This document shows, piece after piece, positions 42,637 through 52,881 of a stretch of 64,000 nucleotides of DNA. The notes beneath the pieces were generated by a model. That model saw only the letters and a list, made by a program, of their open reading frames with translations. It did no database searches and was not told the origin of the DNA. How positions within the stretch are numbered: the first letter of the stretch is position 1; each line of letters begins with the position of its first letter. Both the position numbers and the translations under genes were made by a program. Source of the DNA: Picochlorum sp. 'celeri' (taxonomy: Eukaryota > Chlorophyta > Trebouxiophyceae); the NCBI GenBank assembly GCA_010909725.1, contig JAACMV010000004.1:620001-684000 (forward strand), read 5' to 3'.

Positions 42637-44286
42637 ATGATGGACTCTCCGGTAGGGTTGAAGGGTACCCAATCAGCAGGCAGTGATAGAGATGCCAGAA
42701 ACAATGCTAGTAAATCAAGTCTGGCTGGTAGAGGGGATGATGAGCAGGATTTTGATCATGTTCCGACGCCCTCTATGGAGGCAGGCTGCACTGCCCAGCG
42801 CGGAGCAACTGGGCCGAAACGTCGGAGGAAGAGCTTTGATAGGCGCCTACACGTGTCGGAATTGGTTGAAGGAGGACATTCGATCATGGAAGGGATCCAG
42901 TATGGGGAAGATGGCGCGTCGGTTCCAGGTGCAGTGAATCAGCAGGGCAGGCAAGATGGGTACCATTTAAGGAAACGAAGGAGTGGTCGTGCTTTGTGCA
43001 CCAGTGATCTGGATGGTGCTGAAAAAGATGAGACATCTAGTGTGGTGAATGATGGCGTGATGACTCGTGGGATGAAACGGAGGAGCGAGGATTGGTTGTC
43101 GGCTCTTCCTGAAGAAATCTGGGGGTATATCCTATCGCACCTGGAGTACAATGATATTGGGAAGGCATTGTGCGCCTGTCAAACGTTTAACAAGCTCACT
43201 ACAGAAGTTTGGAGGCATGCTTGTGAAATATCATGGCCGCAGTGGACTGCAGTGGTAGGAGATGTTCCGGATAATATGTTTTCGTATCCAGAACAGCGAT
43301 GGAGAAAGTGCTACGAGATGTTGAGTTTGCGCGCTGCTGAGTCGGAAAATGTCTCTCCCTGGGGTGATACCTTTGGTGGGCTACAGAAGCAGGTTACTCA
43401 AAAACACAGGGCTGTGCTCGTGGAGTGGTTGTTGGAGGTTTCCTTGGATTTTAAACTCGAGTCCTCCGTCATCTTTCAGGCTGTTCGCTTTCTGGATTAC
43501 TATCTGAGAGAAAAAAGTGTTGAACGTATTTTCAAGTTTCAGGCGTTGGGAATTACAACATTGAGGTTTGCTGTCAAATGCTTGAAGGATCATATGCCAA
43601 AGGTTTCTGCAGAGCGGTACAAGTGTCTCATGGATCCATCCAGATATGCAGATGTTTGTGCTGGGGCAGCTACTGTGAAGGATATTGTAGATATGACCAA
43701 GCATATGGAACGAGTTATACCCAAGCATATTCAGATGGCGCCAAACGCAAAGATGTATCTGAGATGCTTGTGGTACACAGTCACAAAGGGATCCATTGAG
43801 CATTTTACCTGCGAGCACATGCATGTGTACGTTTTGGCTGCGTTTCTCCTTGATCTGAGTCAGATAGATATTGAATGCTCAACGTTTACGCATTCATCCC
43901 TGGCGGCAGCTGCCTTGTCTCTTGCCTTTGAGATTTATGGCAAAGAGCCTTGGCCCATGTCGCTTCGAGCATTCAGCTCATATTCCCTTGACTGCTTGGA
44001 AAAGCAGCGCAAGTTGTTGGCAAGAAGACAAGCTGTTTCTATGGCGGTAAACGCTAGACAGAATTGGAAATTTTATTATGCAGCTCATAATTATCAACGA
44101 TTCACTAATGAATGGGAAGTAGCACTGGATATCATGGGATCCAGATCAGATGCCTTTTTGCGTATGGCATGGGGTGAGAACTCCACAGTGCCATGCATGT
44201 GGGAGAAAATGAAGCTGGCTACAGAGGAAGCAGGTTCCTATGCCGGTGATTTAGAGAAGATTGCAATAGACATATTGTATGATTGA
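42637..44286 (+). CDS. F-box/cyclin fusion protein (cyclin-F-like)
   Basis: Single exon of 549 codons. The N-terminal 150 residues are basic with Ser-rich, RxxKS-like elements and may contain a nuclear signal (KRRRKSFDRR). The F-box is at about 155-195 (LSALPEEIWGYILSHLEYND). The cyclin N box starts near 250: KHRAVLVEWLLEVSLDFKLESS, the classic RxxLVxWLxEV pattern, with the conserved Lys in RFAVKCLKD. A cyclin C half (about 380-480) has YVLAAFLLDLSQIDIECSTF and SLAAAALSLAFEIYG. Animal cyclin F has the same F-box to cyclin order and acts as an SCF substrate receptor. Here it would link CDK-like docking with ubiquitination. CDK binding is not provable from sequence. Confidence 0.85.
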   Translation: MMDSPVGLKGTQSAGSDRDARNNASKSSLAGRGDDEQDFDHVPTPSMEAGCTAQRGATGPKRRRKSFDRRLHVSELVEGGHSIMEGIQYGEDGASVPGAVNQQGRQDGYHLRKRRSGRALCTSDLDGAEKDETSSVVNDGVMTRGMKRRSEDWLSALPEEIWGYILSHLEYNDIGKALCACQTFNKLTTEVWRHACEISWPQWTAVVGDVPDNMFSYPEQRWRKCYEMLSLRAAESENVSPWGDTFGGLQKQVTQKHRAVLVEWLLEVSLDFKLESSVIFQAVRFLDYYLREKSVERIFKFQALGITTLRFAVKCLKDHMPKVSAERYKCLMDPSRYADVCAGAATVKDIVDMTKHMERVIPKHIQMAPNAKMYLRCLWYTVTKGSIEHFTCEHMHVYVLAAFLLDLSQIDIECSTFTHSSLAAAALSLAFEIYGKEPWPMSLRAFSSYSLDCLEKQRKLLARRQAVSMAVNARQNWKFYYAAHNYQRFTNEWEVALDIMGSRSDAFLRMAWGENSTVPCMWEKMKLATEEAGSYAGDLEKIAIDILYD

Positions 44287-44345
44287 TTTGCACAGAGGAT
44301 TGCCATGTTGAATATATTGATGCCGATGTAAACAGATTATCTCGT

Positions 44346-45377
44346 TTACTTTTTCTTTCGTCTCTTTCTACCGCCCTCTGCTCGTGTTCGCAAAGGCTGT
44401 TTTTCCCCTGGCTTGATTTTCTTCTTTTGCACTTCCTTACTCCTAGGTGGCTTACCACCACCCATTTTGCTACCATTCGCCTTGCCCTTTGCTGGTCTCT
44501 GACGCTGCTGACTATATTCTTTTCTAGGTTTCTTTACCTCCCGTTGTCGATCCACAACAACCTGCACTTTCTTTTTGGAAGGCTGCATCCTATCCTCCAA
44601 ATCCTCACTCTCACTCGATGGTTCCTCACTCAATAGTTCGTCACTATCAGGTGTACCCTGATCTTCCGCGGATACATCATCGTCACTGCCTGAACTCTGC
44701 GCAAAAAAGTCATCATTCATAAGATCATCCTCTCCCGTGCCCTGGATGACTTCGTCATCATCTCTGTGATCTGCCTCCTCGTGCTCCACCAAACCTTCCT
44801 TCCTGACACCTTCATCAGGTTCGTTGACAATAGCGTCATCGCGAAGTTTCTGTTTCACTATTTCCCTCAGTCTCCTTCTCTCAGATTCAAGATGAGCCTG
44901 AGCTTCAGCAGTGTCAGCATCTCTCAGCAAAGAAACATACTTTTCTCCCTTTGGAAAATGCAGCACATACTCCAAGTCCTCTTGCACTGCAGCAAGCCTC
45001 TTGAGCAGATTTTCCTTCTCCTCTTCGCTGGAAGCATGCTTTATCCCTTTCTTGATCTTCGATAGACGTCTCTCAATCTTGATTCGCTCGAAGAATCGAA
45101 TCTTATGGTACCGAACAGCAAACTTTCTCTCCAGGTATTTCTTCCTATTCTCTTCAGACTCCTCCAGGAGATCACGCAATCTCTTCTCCATCACCTGACG
45201 TAGTTTATCATCCAAAGTATCCTGCATACGTGTTGCATAATCCTCATGAAATACACCACATGCATGTTCCACATGTTTTTTCCTTACCTTTGCAAGTAAA
45301 CGCTTCACATCGCGAATGCGCTTTGTCATGGATGGAGTTTTCTTTTTCTTCTTCATTTTTTTAGTATCTAAAGCCAT
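44346..45377 (-). CDS. EFG1: rRNA-processing protein EFG1
   Basis: Single exon of 343 codons from ATG 45377. The EFG1 domain spans about 15-175: TKRIRDVKRLLAKV, KRLRDLLEESEE, RKFAVRYHKIRFFERIKIER and LEYVLHFPKGEKYVSLL. A KYHKVRFFE core and the FPKxEKYxSL end are diagnostic of EFG1 (small subunit processome, 18S rRNA maturation in the nucleolus). The C-terminal 150 residues are acidic followed by a Lys/Arg-rich nucleolar-type tail. It is convergent with the F-box cyclin gene, 59 bp away. Confidence 0.88.
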   Translation of the reverse strand: MALDTKKMKKKKKTPSMTKRIRDVKRLLAKVRKKHVEHACGVFHEDYATRMQDTLDDKLRQVMEKRLRDLLEESEENRKKYLERKFAVRYHKIRFFERIKIERRLSKIKKGIKHASSEEEKENLLKRLAAVQEDLEYVLHFPKGEKYVSLLRDADTAEAQAHLESERRRLREIVKQKLRDDAIVNEPDEGVRKEGLVEHEEADHRDDDEVIQGTGEDDLMNDDFFAQSSGSDDDVSAEDQGTPDSDELLSEEPSSESEDLEDRMQPSKKKVQVVVDRQREVKKPRKEYSQQRQRPAKGKANGSKMGGGKPPRSKEVQKKKIKPGEKQPLRTRAEGGRKRRKKK

Positions 45378-45491
45378 TGTTCCTCCAAATCAACGTCCTC
45401 TGCAGAATTTGGACTACGCCATGCGATGCCAACAAGTGTGTGTGCGAAATGGGAGTATTTTACGCAATTAATTAAATACTATGTATTATTC

Positions 45492-47643
45492 TTAGAAAAG
45501 TCTCAATTCAATCATCCCTTCTTTTCGCTTCGGAGCCCACCAGATTGCCAGACGAGCAGCACCTTCAGTCCCAGGGAGCAGGACATCCCCTCCAAACATG
45601 CTTTCTAATAGGCAGGGTCGCATGCTCATTGCCGTTTGTGCGATGCCCTTTAACGTACTACGTTCTCCTTGATTTTGTGGCGTATTTGTCGGATCCAGCG
45701 CAAATCTGAAATCTGCTCGTCCTCTCACAGGTCCAAAGATTTGCTGGGAAAGTGACAGGCTGCAGCAGTGCCAGATACCCTTGCCCTCCAATGCAAATGC
45801 CCTATGCTTGTCTGGTCTCGTTCCTACGTCAATAGCAGATGGTGCTCCCGTGATTGGAAGATTTCCGACAACATGTTGTGAGTTTAATCCAAAGTCGAGC
45901 TTGAGATCGAGAGATGAGTAGTCCAGTAGGGGTTTTGTGAAACTTCCAATCTGAGCTCCGATGCCAATTGATGAGAACACGCGCAACGCTGTTTTCCTGC
46001 ATGGAAAAAACACAATACACTCACATACACAGTAGATTATATATAATACACATAATGATGCGGGCGTACTTTAGATAGGGTTCCCATGCCTCTGCAAGCT
46101 GTGATGACAAGCTTGTCTTGGACACTAGGCTTGTTGTAGAGGCATTCTGATTTCTCCTCAAGGTGGGCAAGAATTGAACATTTTCGCTTTCAGATAAATC
46201 ATCACCTCCTAAAATGCCGAATTTATTAGGTAATGGCATCCTCACAAGGCACCCTAGCGATGCTGCAAGCTTCACATGTGGCTGTGAGAGAAGAAACGAG
46301 TATGGGCGGACCCGGCGTGATTTTCTATTCCTGGCCCCTGAAGCAAATTTCTGAAGAGATCCTTCCTGAACCTCATCCGTAATACGCAGAACATTTTTTC
46401 TAATATCTTCTAACGCAACAAAGGATTCAGAAATCAGATTTGAAATCGATTCAGATGTCACAGGTAAGATCCTTGGTGTGGTCTGATCACCAGTCACACT
46501 CACGCTTGTCCCAACTGGTTCGTCGAGTCCCTTGACATAACTATATATATCATTTGAAATGTTTGCCTCAGCATGCAGAATATCTGTTGCTCGGTTTCCT
46601 TCAGACCCAGACATCTCCTCATCCTGCACCACCTGCTCCTTCTCTTCAACATCCCCAGTATCATCCTCGGCAGGAGTTGGCGCCACGTCGCTCAAAGTCG
46701 TCACAGAGGTATTATTCTCTAGTGCACCGCTCGTCGATGTCACACTCACCCCACTCTGTCGCTGCTGCTGCTGCTCCTTGCGACTAGACTTTCCCTTCCA
46801 CACATACGCTTCACCCTCAACCGCAACAGCCCCTTGCGCATGCAGAGCAGTACGCATCGAATACTCTTGCGCGCCTTCCAAAGAAGGCGCAGACACCTGA
46901 TACATCCCCACTCTATACTGCAGCCCATCCTGCCTATTGTGAGTAGAAAAATCAATTGATGCTGCCTGTGGCACCCGTGCATAGTCCCCACTACACTCTA
47001 CAGTATCCATATTCGTCGAATATCTCCCACATATACTATGCCCATGCACCTGTATCCGCACAGACGAATGCGTCGCCCCATGCCGTATCATATTCCCCAG
47101 TGAAGGCATCCCACTCAAATCTGACACCTCTGCCACATTATCAAACGTCATCCACGGACCAGCCTTGATCTTTGTCCTCGAACACAATGCATAGTTCTTC
47201 AGGTTTTTCAACGCATCCAATCGACTCGCAGAAGTCAACGTCTCTGTATACATTTGCTGAGCTTTGACCCTACAGTTGAGCACACTCCACCAACTGGCTC
47301 CACCAACTTTTGCAACAGACCGATCCAAAACCTGCATAATGCCCCTTTTAGTCGTCACATACAAACATGTCAAATACAATACACCAATACAACCTACCAG
47401 ACCCCCACTATGCTGATCATACGAAGGTACCACTGGAATTCCAATCGAATGCGCTGCAATCAACTGTTGAGACCGTGATACCCCCGATGACGCATTTAAT
47501 ATCATTGATGAAGGTTCACATGGTAGTTTCCATGCTATTCCATCGATATATCTACTCGAGTGTTCCTTTGACTCCCAGAATTGAGAATGCAAGGCAGACC
47601 GACTTCCTCGTCTCGCGTTATTCTTCTCCGGGATAATCGGCAT
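45492..47643 (-). CDS. TGD4: TGD4-like plastid outer-envelope lipid transporter (two exons)
   Basis: Exon 1 is 47643-46070 and exon 2 is 45996-45492, separated by a 73-nt intron (donor GTACGC), giving 692 residues. The N-terminus FWESKEHSSRYIDGIAWKLP, then GVSRSQQLIAAHSIGIPVVPSY, matches TGD4. The end of the protein has IGSFTKPLLDYSSLDLKLDFG, LSLSQQIFGPVRGRADFRFALD and IWWAPKRKEGMIELRLF, the plant TGD4 signature with the WYSPK...ELRF ending. TGD4 is a beta-barrel in the chloroplast outer envelope that passes ER-derived lipids to the TGD1-2-3 complex. A long disordered loop (about 290-400, Glu/Ser/Thr/Gln-rich) is specific to this protein. Confidence 0.9.
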
Positions 47644-47682
47644 AATGCTTTTTTACAACAGCATAGTATTCAAAAATCCAAA

Positions 47683-48534
47683 TTATAAGAGATGTTTGGC
47701 ATGAAATTCAATATGGTTCTTGATAAAGGAAGCAATGAAGTAGTAGGAGTGATCATAGCCTTGCCTCATTGTTGACTCGAGATGAATATTTGGTACTGCT
47801 TTGGCAGCATTTTCAAATACATGTGGGTGCAGCTGTTCTTCTAAAAACTCATCTGATGTCCCTGTGTCAATCAGTATGTCCAGTGGGCCACCAGAGTACG
47901 TTCCTACAAGCTCAGAGGCATCATACTGGTTCCAAACACGCTCATCTGATCCTAGGTATCCCTCGAATGCTTTGATGCCCCATGGCACCTTGCTTGGATT
48001 ACAAATAGGTGAGAATGCAGAGACGCTTTTATACATGCCAGGGTTTCGGAGGGCTAGCACGAGAGCTCCGTGACCACCCATGCTGTGACCACAGATGCTC
48101 ACCCTGGTGGTATCCAGCTCTGGAAGTGATTGTGCCAGCACAGATGGCAGCTCCTTGACGACATAGTCCTCCATTCTGTATTTTTCCCAAGGGCTTTTGG
48201 TTGCATTCAGATAGAACCCTGCACCTGTCCCAAAATCATAGGAGTCGTTTTCCCCAGGGATGTCCAACCCTCGAGGACTGGTGTCTGGTGCCACCACAGC
48301 AATGCCATGCTCTGCCGCATACTGCTGCACTCCCGACTTGAACATGACGTTATCATCGGTACATGTAAGACCAGACAGATAGATGACGTATGGGACGCTG
48401 GCATCCTTGCTGCAATTGGGTGGTAGATACACACTCAGAGACATGGAACAGGAAAGCACAGAGCTCTGGTGGGTGTATTTATTCACAAAGCCCCCAAAGC
48501 ATTTATTAGATTTCAGCAATGACAATGCAGCCAT
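47683..48534 (-). CDS. SFGH: S-formylglutathione hydrolase (esterase D)
   Basis: A 283-codon gene. The ATG at 48534 (MAALSLLKSNKCFGGFVNKY) is chosen because it matches the family N-terminus and length (human ESD is 282). Family blocks: PPNCSKDASVPYVIYLSGLTCTDDN, VVAPDTSPRGLDIPGE, GAGFYLNATKSPWE, and the nucleophile elbow ICGHSMGGHGALVLAL. IDTGTSDEFLEEQL contains the catalytic Asp and QGYDHSYYFI the His. It hydrolyses S-formylglutathione to formate and glutathione in formaldehyde detoxification. Confidence 0.95.
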   Translation of the reverse strand: MAALSLLKSNKCFGGFVNKYTHQSSVLSCSMSLSVYLPPNCSKDASVPYVIYLSGLTCTDDNVMFKSGVQQYAAEHGIAVVAPDTSPRGLDIPGENDSYDFGTGAGFYLNATKSPWEKYRMEDYVVKELPSVLAQSLPELDTTRVSICGHSMGGHGALVLALRNPGMYKSVSAFSPICNPSKVPWGIKAFEGYLGSDERVWNQYDASELVGTYSGGPLDILIDTGTSDEFLEEQLHPHVFENAAKAVPNIHLESTMRQGYDHSYYFIASFIKNHIEFHAKHLL

Positions 48535-48810
48535 GATTTTGTAATGAAGGATAAATAAAAAGAGAAAAATGAGTCTCTTGTGGGTCTCCAACGTGCGTGT
48601 GACTCTCTCACATGCCTGCAAGCCCGGTTGTCCAAGATTTCGGGAATTCCGACTTTCCAATTGTGAAATTCAAAATTCGAATTTTGTTGACATGTGGATG
48701 CAGCCTGATTGAGGGTGTATACATGTATTCATTGAAAGAATATCTCAAATACTATATTGTGATACTACCAGGTATCATTTATCCCGAGTCTGGGTGATCG
48801 AGTTGACGCC

Positions 48811-51158
48811 ATGAGTCGAGGGGATTTGTATCGCAGTGAAAAAGGTATGGATGGTGGCCTTGAATGCTATCTAATGTGTATCTGATACCTAATTTAAAAT
48901 TATTACACTGTGGTGCAGTGGCGTTGGAGGATTTCCTTCAGAACTTTTTAGAGACGGGTGAGGATGGACAGGCCAAGACCAAATACGTGGCTCAATTGGT
49001 ACGGTGTATGACGTATGACATGGGTTGTGATCTCTCACTGACTCGCCTTATGGGATGTTGGATGCAGCAAGAGATTGCGAATCGGAAGAGAGAGTCGTTG
49101 GTGGTGAGCTTGGATGATTTGGAGGAGTACACCACCGAGCCAGAATTGGTGGCGAATATTGAGATGAACACACATCAGTATTTGAGTTTGATTGCCGATG
49201 CAGCGGATGATGTGATGCCTGCACCGACAGATTTGGAGCTTTCGGAGGATGTGTTTGATATTATGATGGAACAGAGGATGCGTAATCAGGAGAGTTTGGA
49301 AACGCAGGCTGCTGAGGAAGGTATTGCTCGTCATCCTCACAATACGATTCCTGCGAGTTTGAAGAGGCGGTATGAAGTGTTGATCATTCCTCGTACGCAT
49401 ATGGAGCGGATGAAGATGAGAGCGATTTCATCTCCTCAGATTGGAGGGTTGGTGACGTTTCGAGGTATTGTTACTCAGGTGACGGATGTCAGGCCTTTGA
49501 TGACTGTGGCAACGTATTTGAATGATGAGGATGGTAAAGAATATTTCCAGGAGGTGAATGGAAAATCGTTTAATCCTATTGTGACGATGCCAGAGGCGAC
49601 GCCAGGAGCCAATGCAAAGATGGACCTGCAGATGCAGATTCGTGGATCCAAGTTTGTCAAGTATCAAGAGGCACGCATTCAGGAGAATCCAGATGAAGTG
49701 CCACATGGATCGACACCAAGAACAATGACTGTTCAGCTGAAAGGGCCTCTGGCTCGTGTTATCAAAGCTGGCGATGCTGTGACAATCTCTGGTATATTCT
49801 TGCCTCAGCCTTTGACTGGCAAGCGTGCTGTGCTCAAGTCATCGTTGTTAACTTCAACATATTTACATGCGACACATGTGGTTCAAAGCAAGATGAGCTA
49901 TCAGGAGATGGCGCTGAATGATGATCAGCGCGAGGCTATCGAAGCGTTGACCGAGGAAGGGGATATTTACACCCGGCTTGCATCATCTATTGCACCAGAG
50001 ATTTACGGGCATGAGGATGTCAAGAAGGCTCTGTTGCTTGCCATGGTTGGTGGAACGACAAGGGCTTTACCAGATGGTATGAAACTGAGAGGTGATATAC
50101 ATGCATGTTTGATGGGAGATCCTGGAGTTGCTAAATCACAGCTGCTTCGATATGTTGCGTACGTCTCCCCAAGGGCTGTGTATACATCAGGAAAGGGATC
50201 GTCTGGTGTCGGTTTGACAGCAGCCGTCATCAAGGATCCCACCACGAACGAAATGTGCTTGGAGGGAGGTGCATTGGTCATGGCAGATAAAGGCATTTGC
50301 TGTATTGATGAGTTTGACAAGATGGAAGAGAGTGATCGCACTGCCATCCATGAAGTCATGGAACAGCAAACAGTCTCCATAGCCAAGGCAGGAATTACTA
50401 CAACACTGAATACACGAACAACCGTGTTGGCGGCAGCAAATCCTGCATTTGGTCGATACGATATCCGTAGATCACCTGCCGAGAACATCAATCTCCCAGC
50501 TGCTCTTCTGTCCCGTTTTGATTTGCTATGGCTGATTTTGGACCGTCCAAGCATGGAGGCAGATTTGTCACTCGCACAGCATGTGTTATCAGTTCACAGG
50601 GAAGGTCGAGCTCCAGTGCGAGAAACTGCTGTACAGCCTTTGAGTGCTGATATGCTTCGCGCATACATTGCAGCAGCAAAACAGTACAGTCCATTTGTGC
50701 CTTCTGCATTGTCAGAATACGTTGCCTCAGTGTATGCAGAACTCAGAGCAGAAGAGGCTGCTGCAGAGGTCCCACACACCTATACAACCGCCAGAACACT
50801 CCTTTCTATTTTGCGACTGTCGCAAGCACTTGCACGCCTTAGGTTTTCGGATGAAGTAGAACAGAGTGATGTGGATGAGGCCCTCCGACTCATGAAGATG
50901 AGCAAAGCATCTTTATATGATGAAGGCGAGACAGACAGAGCACCAGACCCTGTGTCTCAAATCTTCTCCAGGATTAGAGTACATGCAGAAAGAACGCGAC
51001 GATCCGCGTATTCATGGGCTGACCTGATGGACCTCCTCGGCACATCGTTCAAACCAGATCAAATCAAGCAATGTTTACAAGACTATGCATCTATCAATGT
51101 CTGGCAACTTGAAGGTGGAACAGAAGACAACCCTGGCATCCGTTTAACAGTTTCTTAA
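48811..51158 (+). CDS. MCM7: MCM7 replicative helicase subunit, zinc-ligand cysteines missing (two exons)
   Basis: Exon 1 (48811-48844) and exon 2 (48919-51158) join across a 74-nt intron, giving 757 residues starting MSRGDLYRSEKVALEDFLQN. AAA+ motifs: GDPGVAKSQLL (Walker A), CIDEFDKMEESDRTAIHEVMEQQTVS (Walker B), AAANPAFGRYDIRRSPAENI and LLSRFDLLW (arginine finger). Post-AAA text such as TYTTARTLLSILRLSQALARL is diagnostic of MCM7. In the N-terminal domain the usual CxxC...C...C zinc finger reads YLNDEDGKEYFQEVNGKSFNPIVTMPEA, with none of the four cysteines. MCM7 is part of the MCM2-7 helicase core. Identity is certain. The missing cysteines are a real sequence feature unless there is an assembly error. 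Confidence 0.95.
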
Positions 51159-51217
51159 TTGACGTCATTGTGTAATAATAGAGAATGAGAAGGGAAAAAA
51201 AGCTATTCCAAAACGTG

Positions 51218-52408
51218 TTATGATGATTCAAACAAGTCCTGCAACAAGAGACCTTGTATATCATTCCAATCATCCACGACACTCTGGTCATGGCTCTGGT
51301 GTCTCTCCTGCCCAAAATGACCTGTAATCAAATCCGATCGACATATAGGACACGTGCACGAATATCCATTACATTCCTGCACCCACCCAAGCAAGCACTG
51401 TACATGGAAGACATGCCCACACCCCAACTTCCGAGCAACCTTGATATCTTCCATGCAAATAGGACACATATGAGCATCCCCCTCATCCACACATATCACT
51501 CGAGGTAAACTCTTAATCACATATTGCGATCGTTGATGCAACCTTGTATATGTGGCAATCCTCTTTTTGGAATGTGCTATCAGGTACCGAATATCCAAGA
51601 GAATTGCCAGATCAACCACATGAATGAATATTCCATCTCGAAACATATACAGTGCAAAGTACTCTAATAAAGAAGTGAAATAAAAGCAAATCTCGAGCAA
51701 TGCATCCACGAGACCATTCATCTCTGTACAGAATGCCATTTCAGCTGCTGGCCTCCTTCGCAGTGCCACAGTAGCCACACCTGCCCCCTCCGTACGCTTC
51801 ACCCGCACATTCAAAACCACCGCTATAGCTTTAATACAATATCTCATGATCCCTCGACTACTCAGCGTCATCAATCCCAGCGCATCCAAACTACATATCA
51901 ACCCAAAACTAGAAAATCCCCACGATGACAGACACACTCGTGTTGCAACAGCACCCGCTCCAAACGTCACGAAAGAAAAAGACACATGCTTCGCATACAA
52001 CCCACACGATGTACAGTCATTCTGAATCTGAATCGACATCCTCCTATTCGTCACAAACTGAGACACATACACCAGCAGAAACACCACCACCTGCCCAACT
52101 CCAGCAAACGCCCGTTCCCACGTAAACCCATACGTTAACGTCATCCCGGCATAAACTATCGATTTATTCATTATAATGCGCAGCATGACATACACGACAG
52201 TGGAAATATCGTTACATGTGAGCCCCTGAGAAATCTCCATGCAACACAACAGCGATAAAAGACACAGGCTCGCCTGACCCCATCCGTACAGCCTTGGAAC
52301 ATCAATAACACTATTTGATGGCACGTATCCCAGCCATTGCGCTATGTATTGATTTTCTGCCAGTGTCGGAGTCACATTCTCCGAAACAAACCTAGTCAAA
52401 TATTCCAT
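51218..52408 (-). CDS. gp78/HRD1-like membrane RING-H2 ubiquitin ligase
   Basis: Single exon of 396 codons from ATG 52408. Five or more membrane helices fill the first 280 residues. Membrane-proximal text HVVDLAILLDIRYLIAHSKKRI recalls the gp78/HRD1 family. A C-terminal RING-H2 follows: CPICMEDIKVARKLGCGHVFHVQCLLGW then CPICR. HRD1 and gp78 are ER membrane ligases that ubiquitinate misfolded proteins for ERAD. No clear CUE domain is visible after the RING. gp78 is closer than HRD1 because of the ARKLGCGHVFH RING text. Confidence 0.8.
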   Translation of the reverse strand: MEYLTRFVSENVTPTLAENQYIAQWLGYVPSNSVIDVPRLYGWGQASLCLLSLLCCMEISQGLTCNDISTVVYVMLRIIMNKSIVYAGMTLTYGFTWERAFAGVGQVVVFLLVYVSQFVTNRRMSIQIQNDCTSCGLYAKHVSFSFVTFGAGAVATRVCLSSWGFSSFGLICSLDALGLMTLSSRGIMRYCIKAIAVVLNVRVKRTEGAGVATVALRRRPAAEMAFCTEMNGLVDALLEICFYFTSLLEYFALYMFRDGIFIHVVDLAILLDIRYLIAHSKKRIATYTRLHQRSQYVIKSLPRVICVDEGDAHMCPICMEDIKVARKLGCGHVFHVQCLLGWVQECNGYSCTCPICRSDLITGHFGQERHQSHDQSVVDDWNDIQGLLLQDLFESS

Positions 52409-52881
52409 TCTTCACGCCCTCTCATGATACGCAGAATTGAATAATATACATGACACACAAGAACATAAACATGTATATTCTTTTTTTAAATAATACTACT
52501 ACTGGGGAATGAGCGATGGAAGAGGTAGTGGGTACCACCTGCCTGCCTTGCCAAGGTGGGTTCTAGGTTTTTACAACAACAACCTGTGCCCATCATGGGC
52601 AACAAGAGCACCTATACCACATTGTCGCATGCATACACCGTGATGCATTCTTCTGCCATCTAGGGATTAGAAAAGGCTGGATCATGCATCCCAGCACCCG
52701 AGGATGTGGGTGATTATGAGTTGCCTTGTAGTTCCATAAAGTATACTCGGTCAAAGGTCTCTTTTGAGCGAAGCATGTGGCTGAGATCAGTCCATGTTAT
52801 CCAGATGAGCATGATTGCAGGTGTTGAGAGGGGTACAACGTAGATGCCAATTTTATTCCAGTATACATTTATAGAGTCAGA
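52409..52881. other. Spacer between divergent RING ligase and HugZ-like genes
   Basis: About 470 bp. A minus-strand frame (52714-52953) overlaps the next gene and starts only at GTG, so it is not called. Otherwise AT-rich non-coding sequence, presumably two promoters. Confidence 0.4.
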
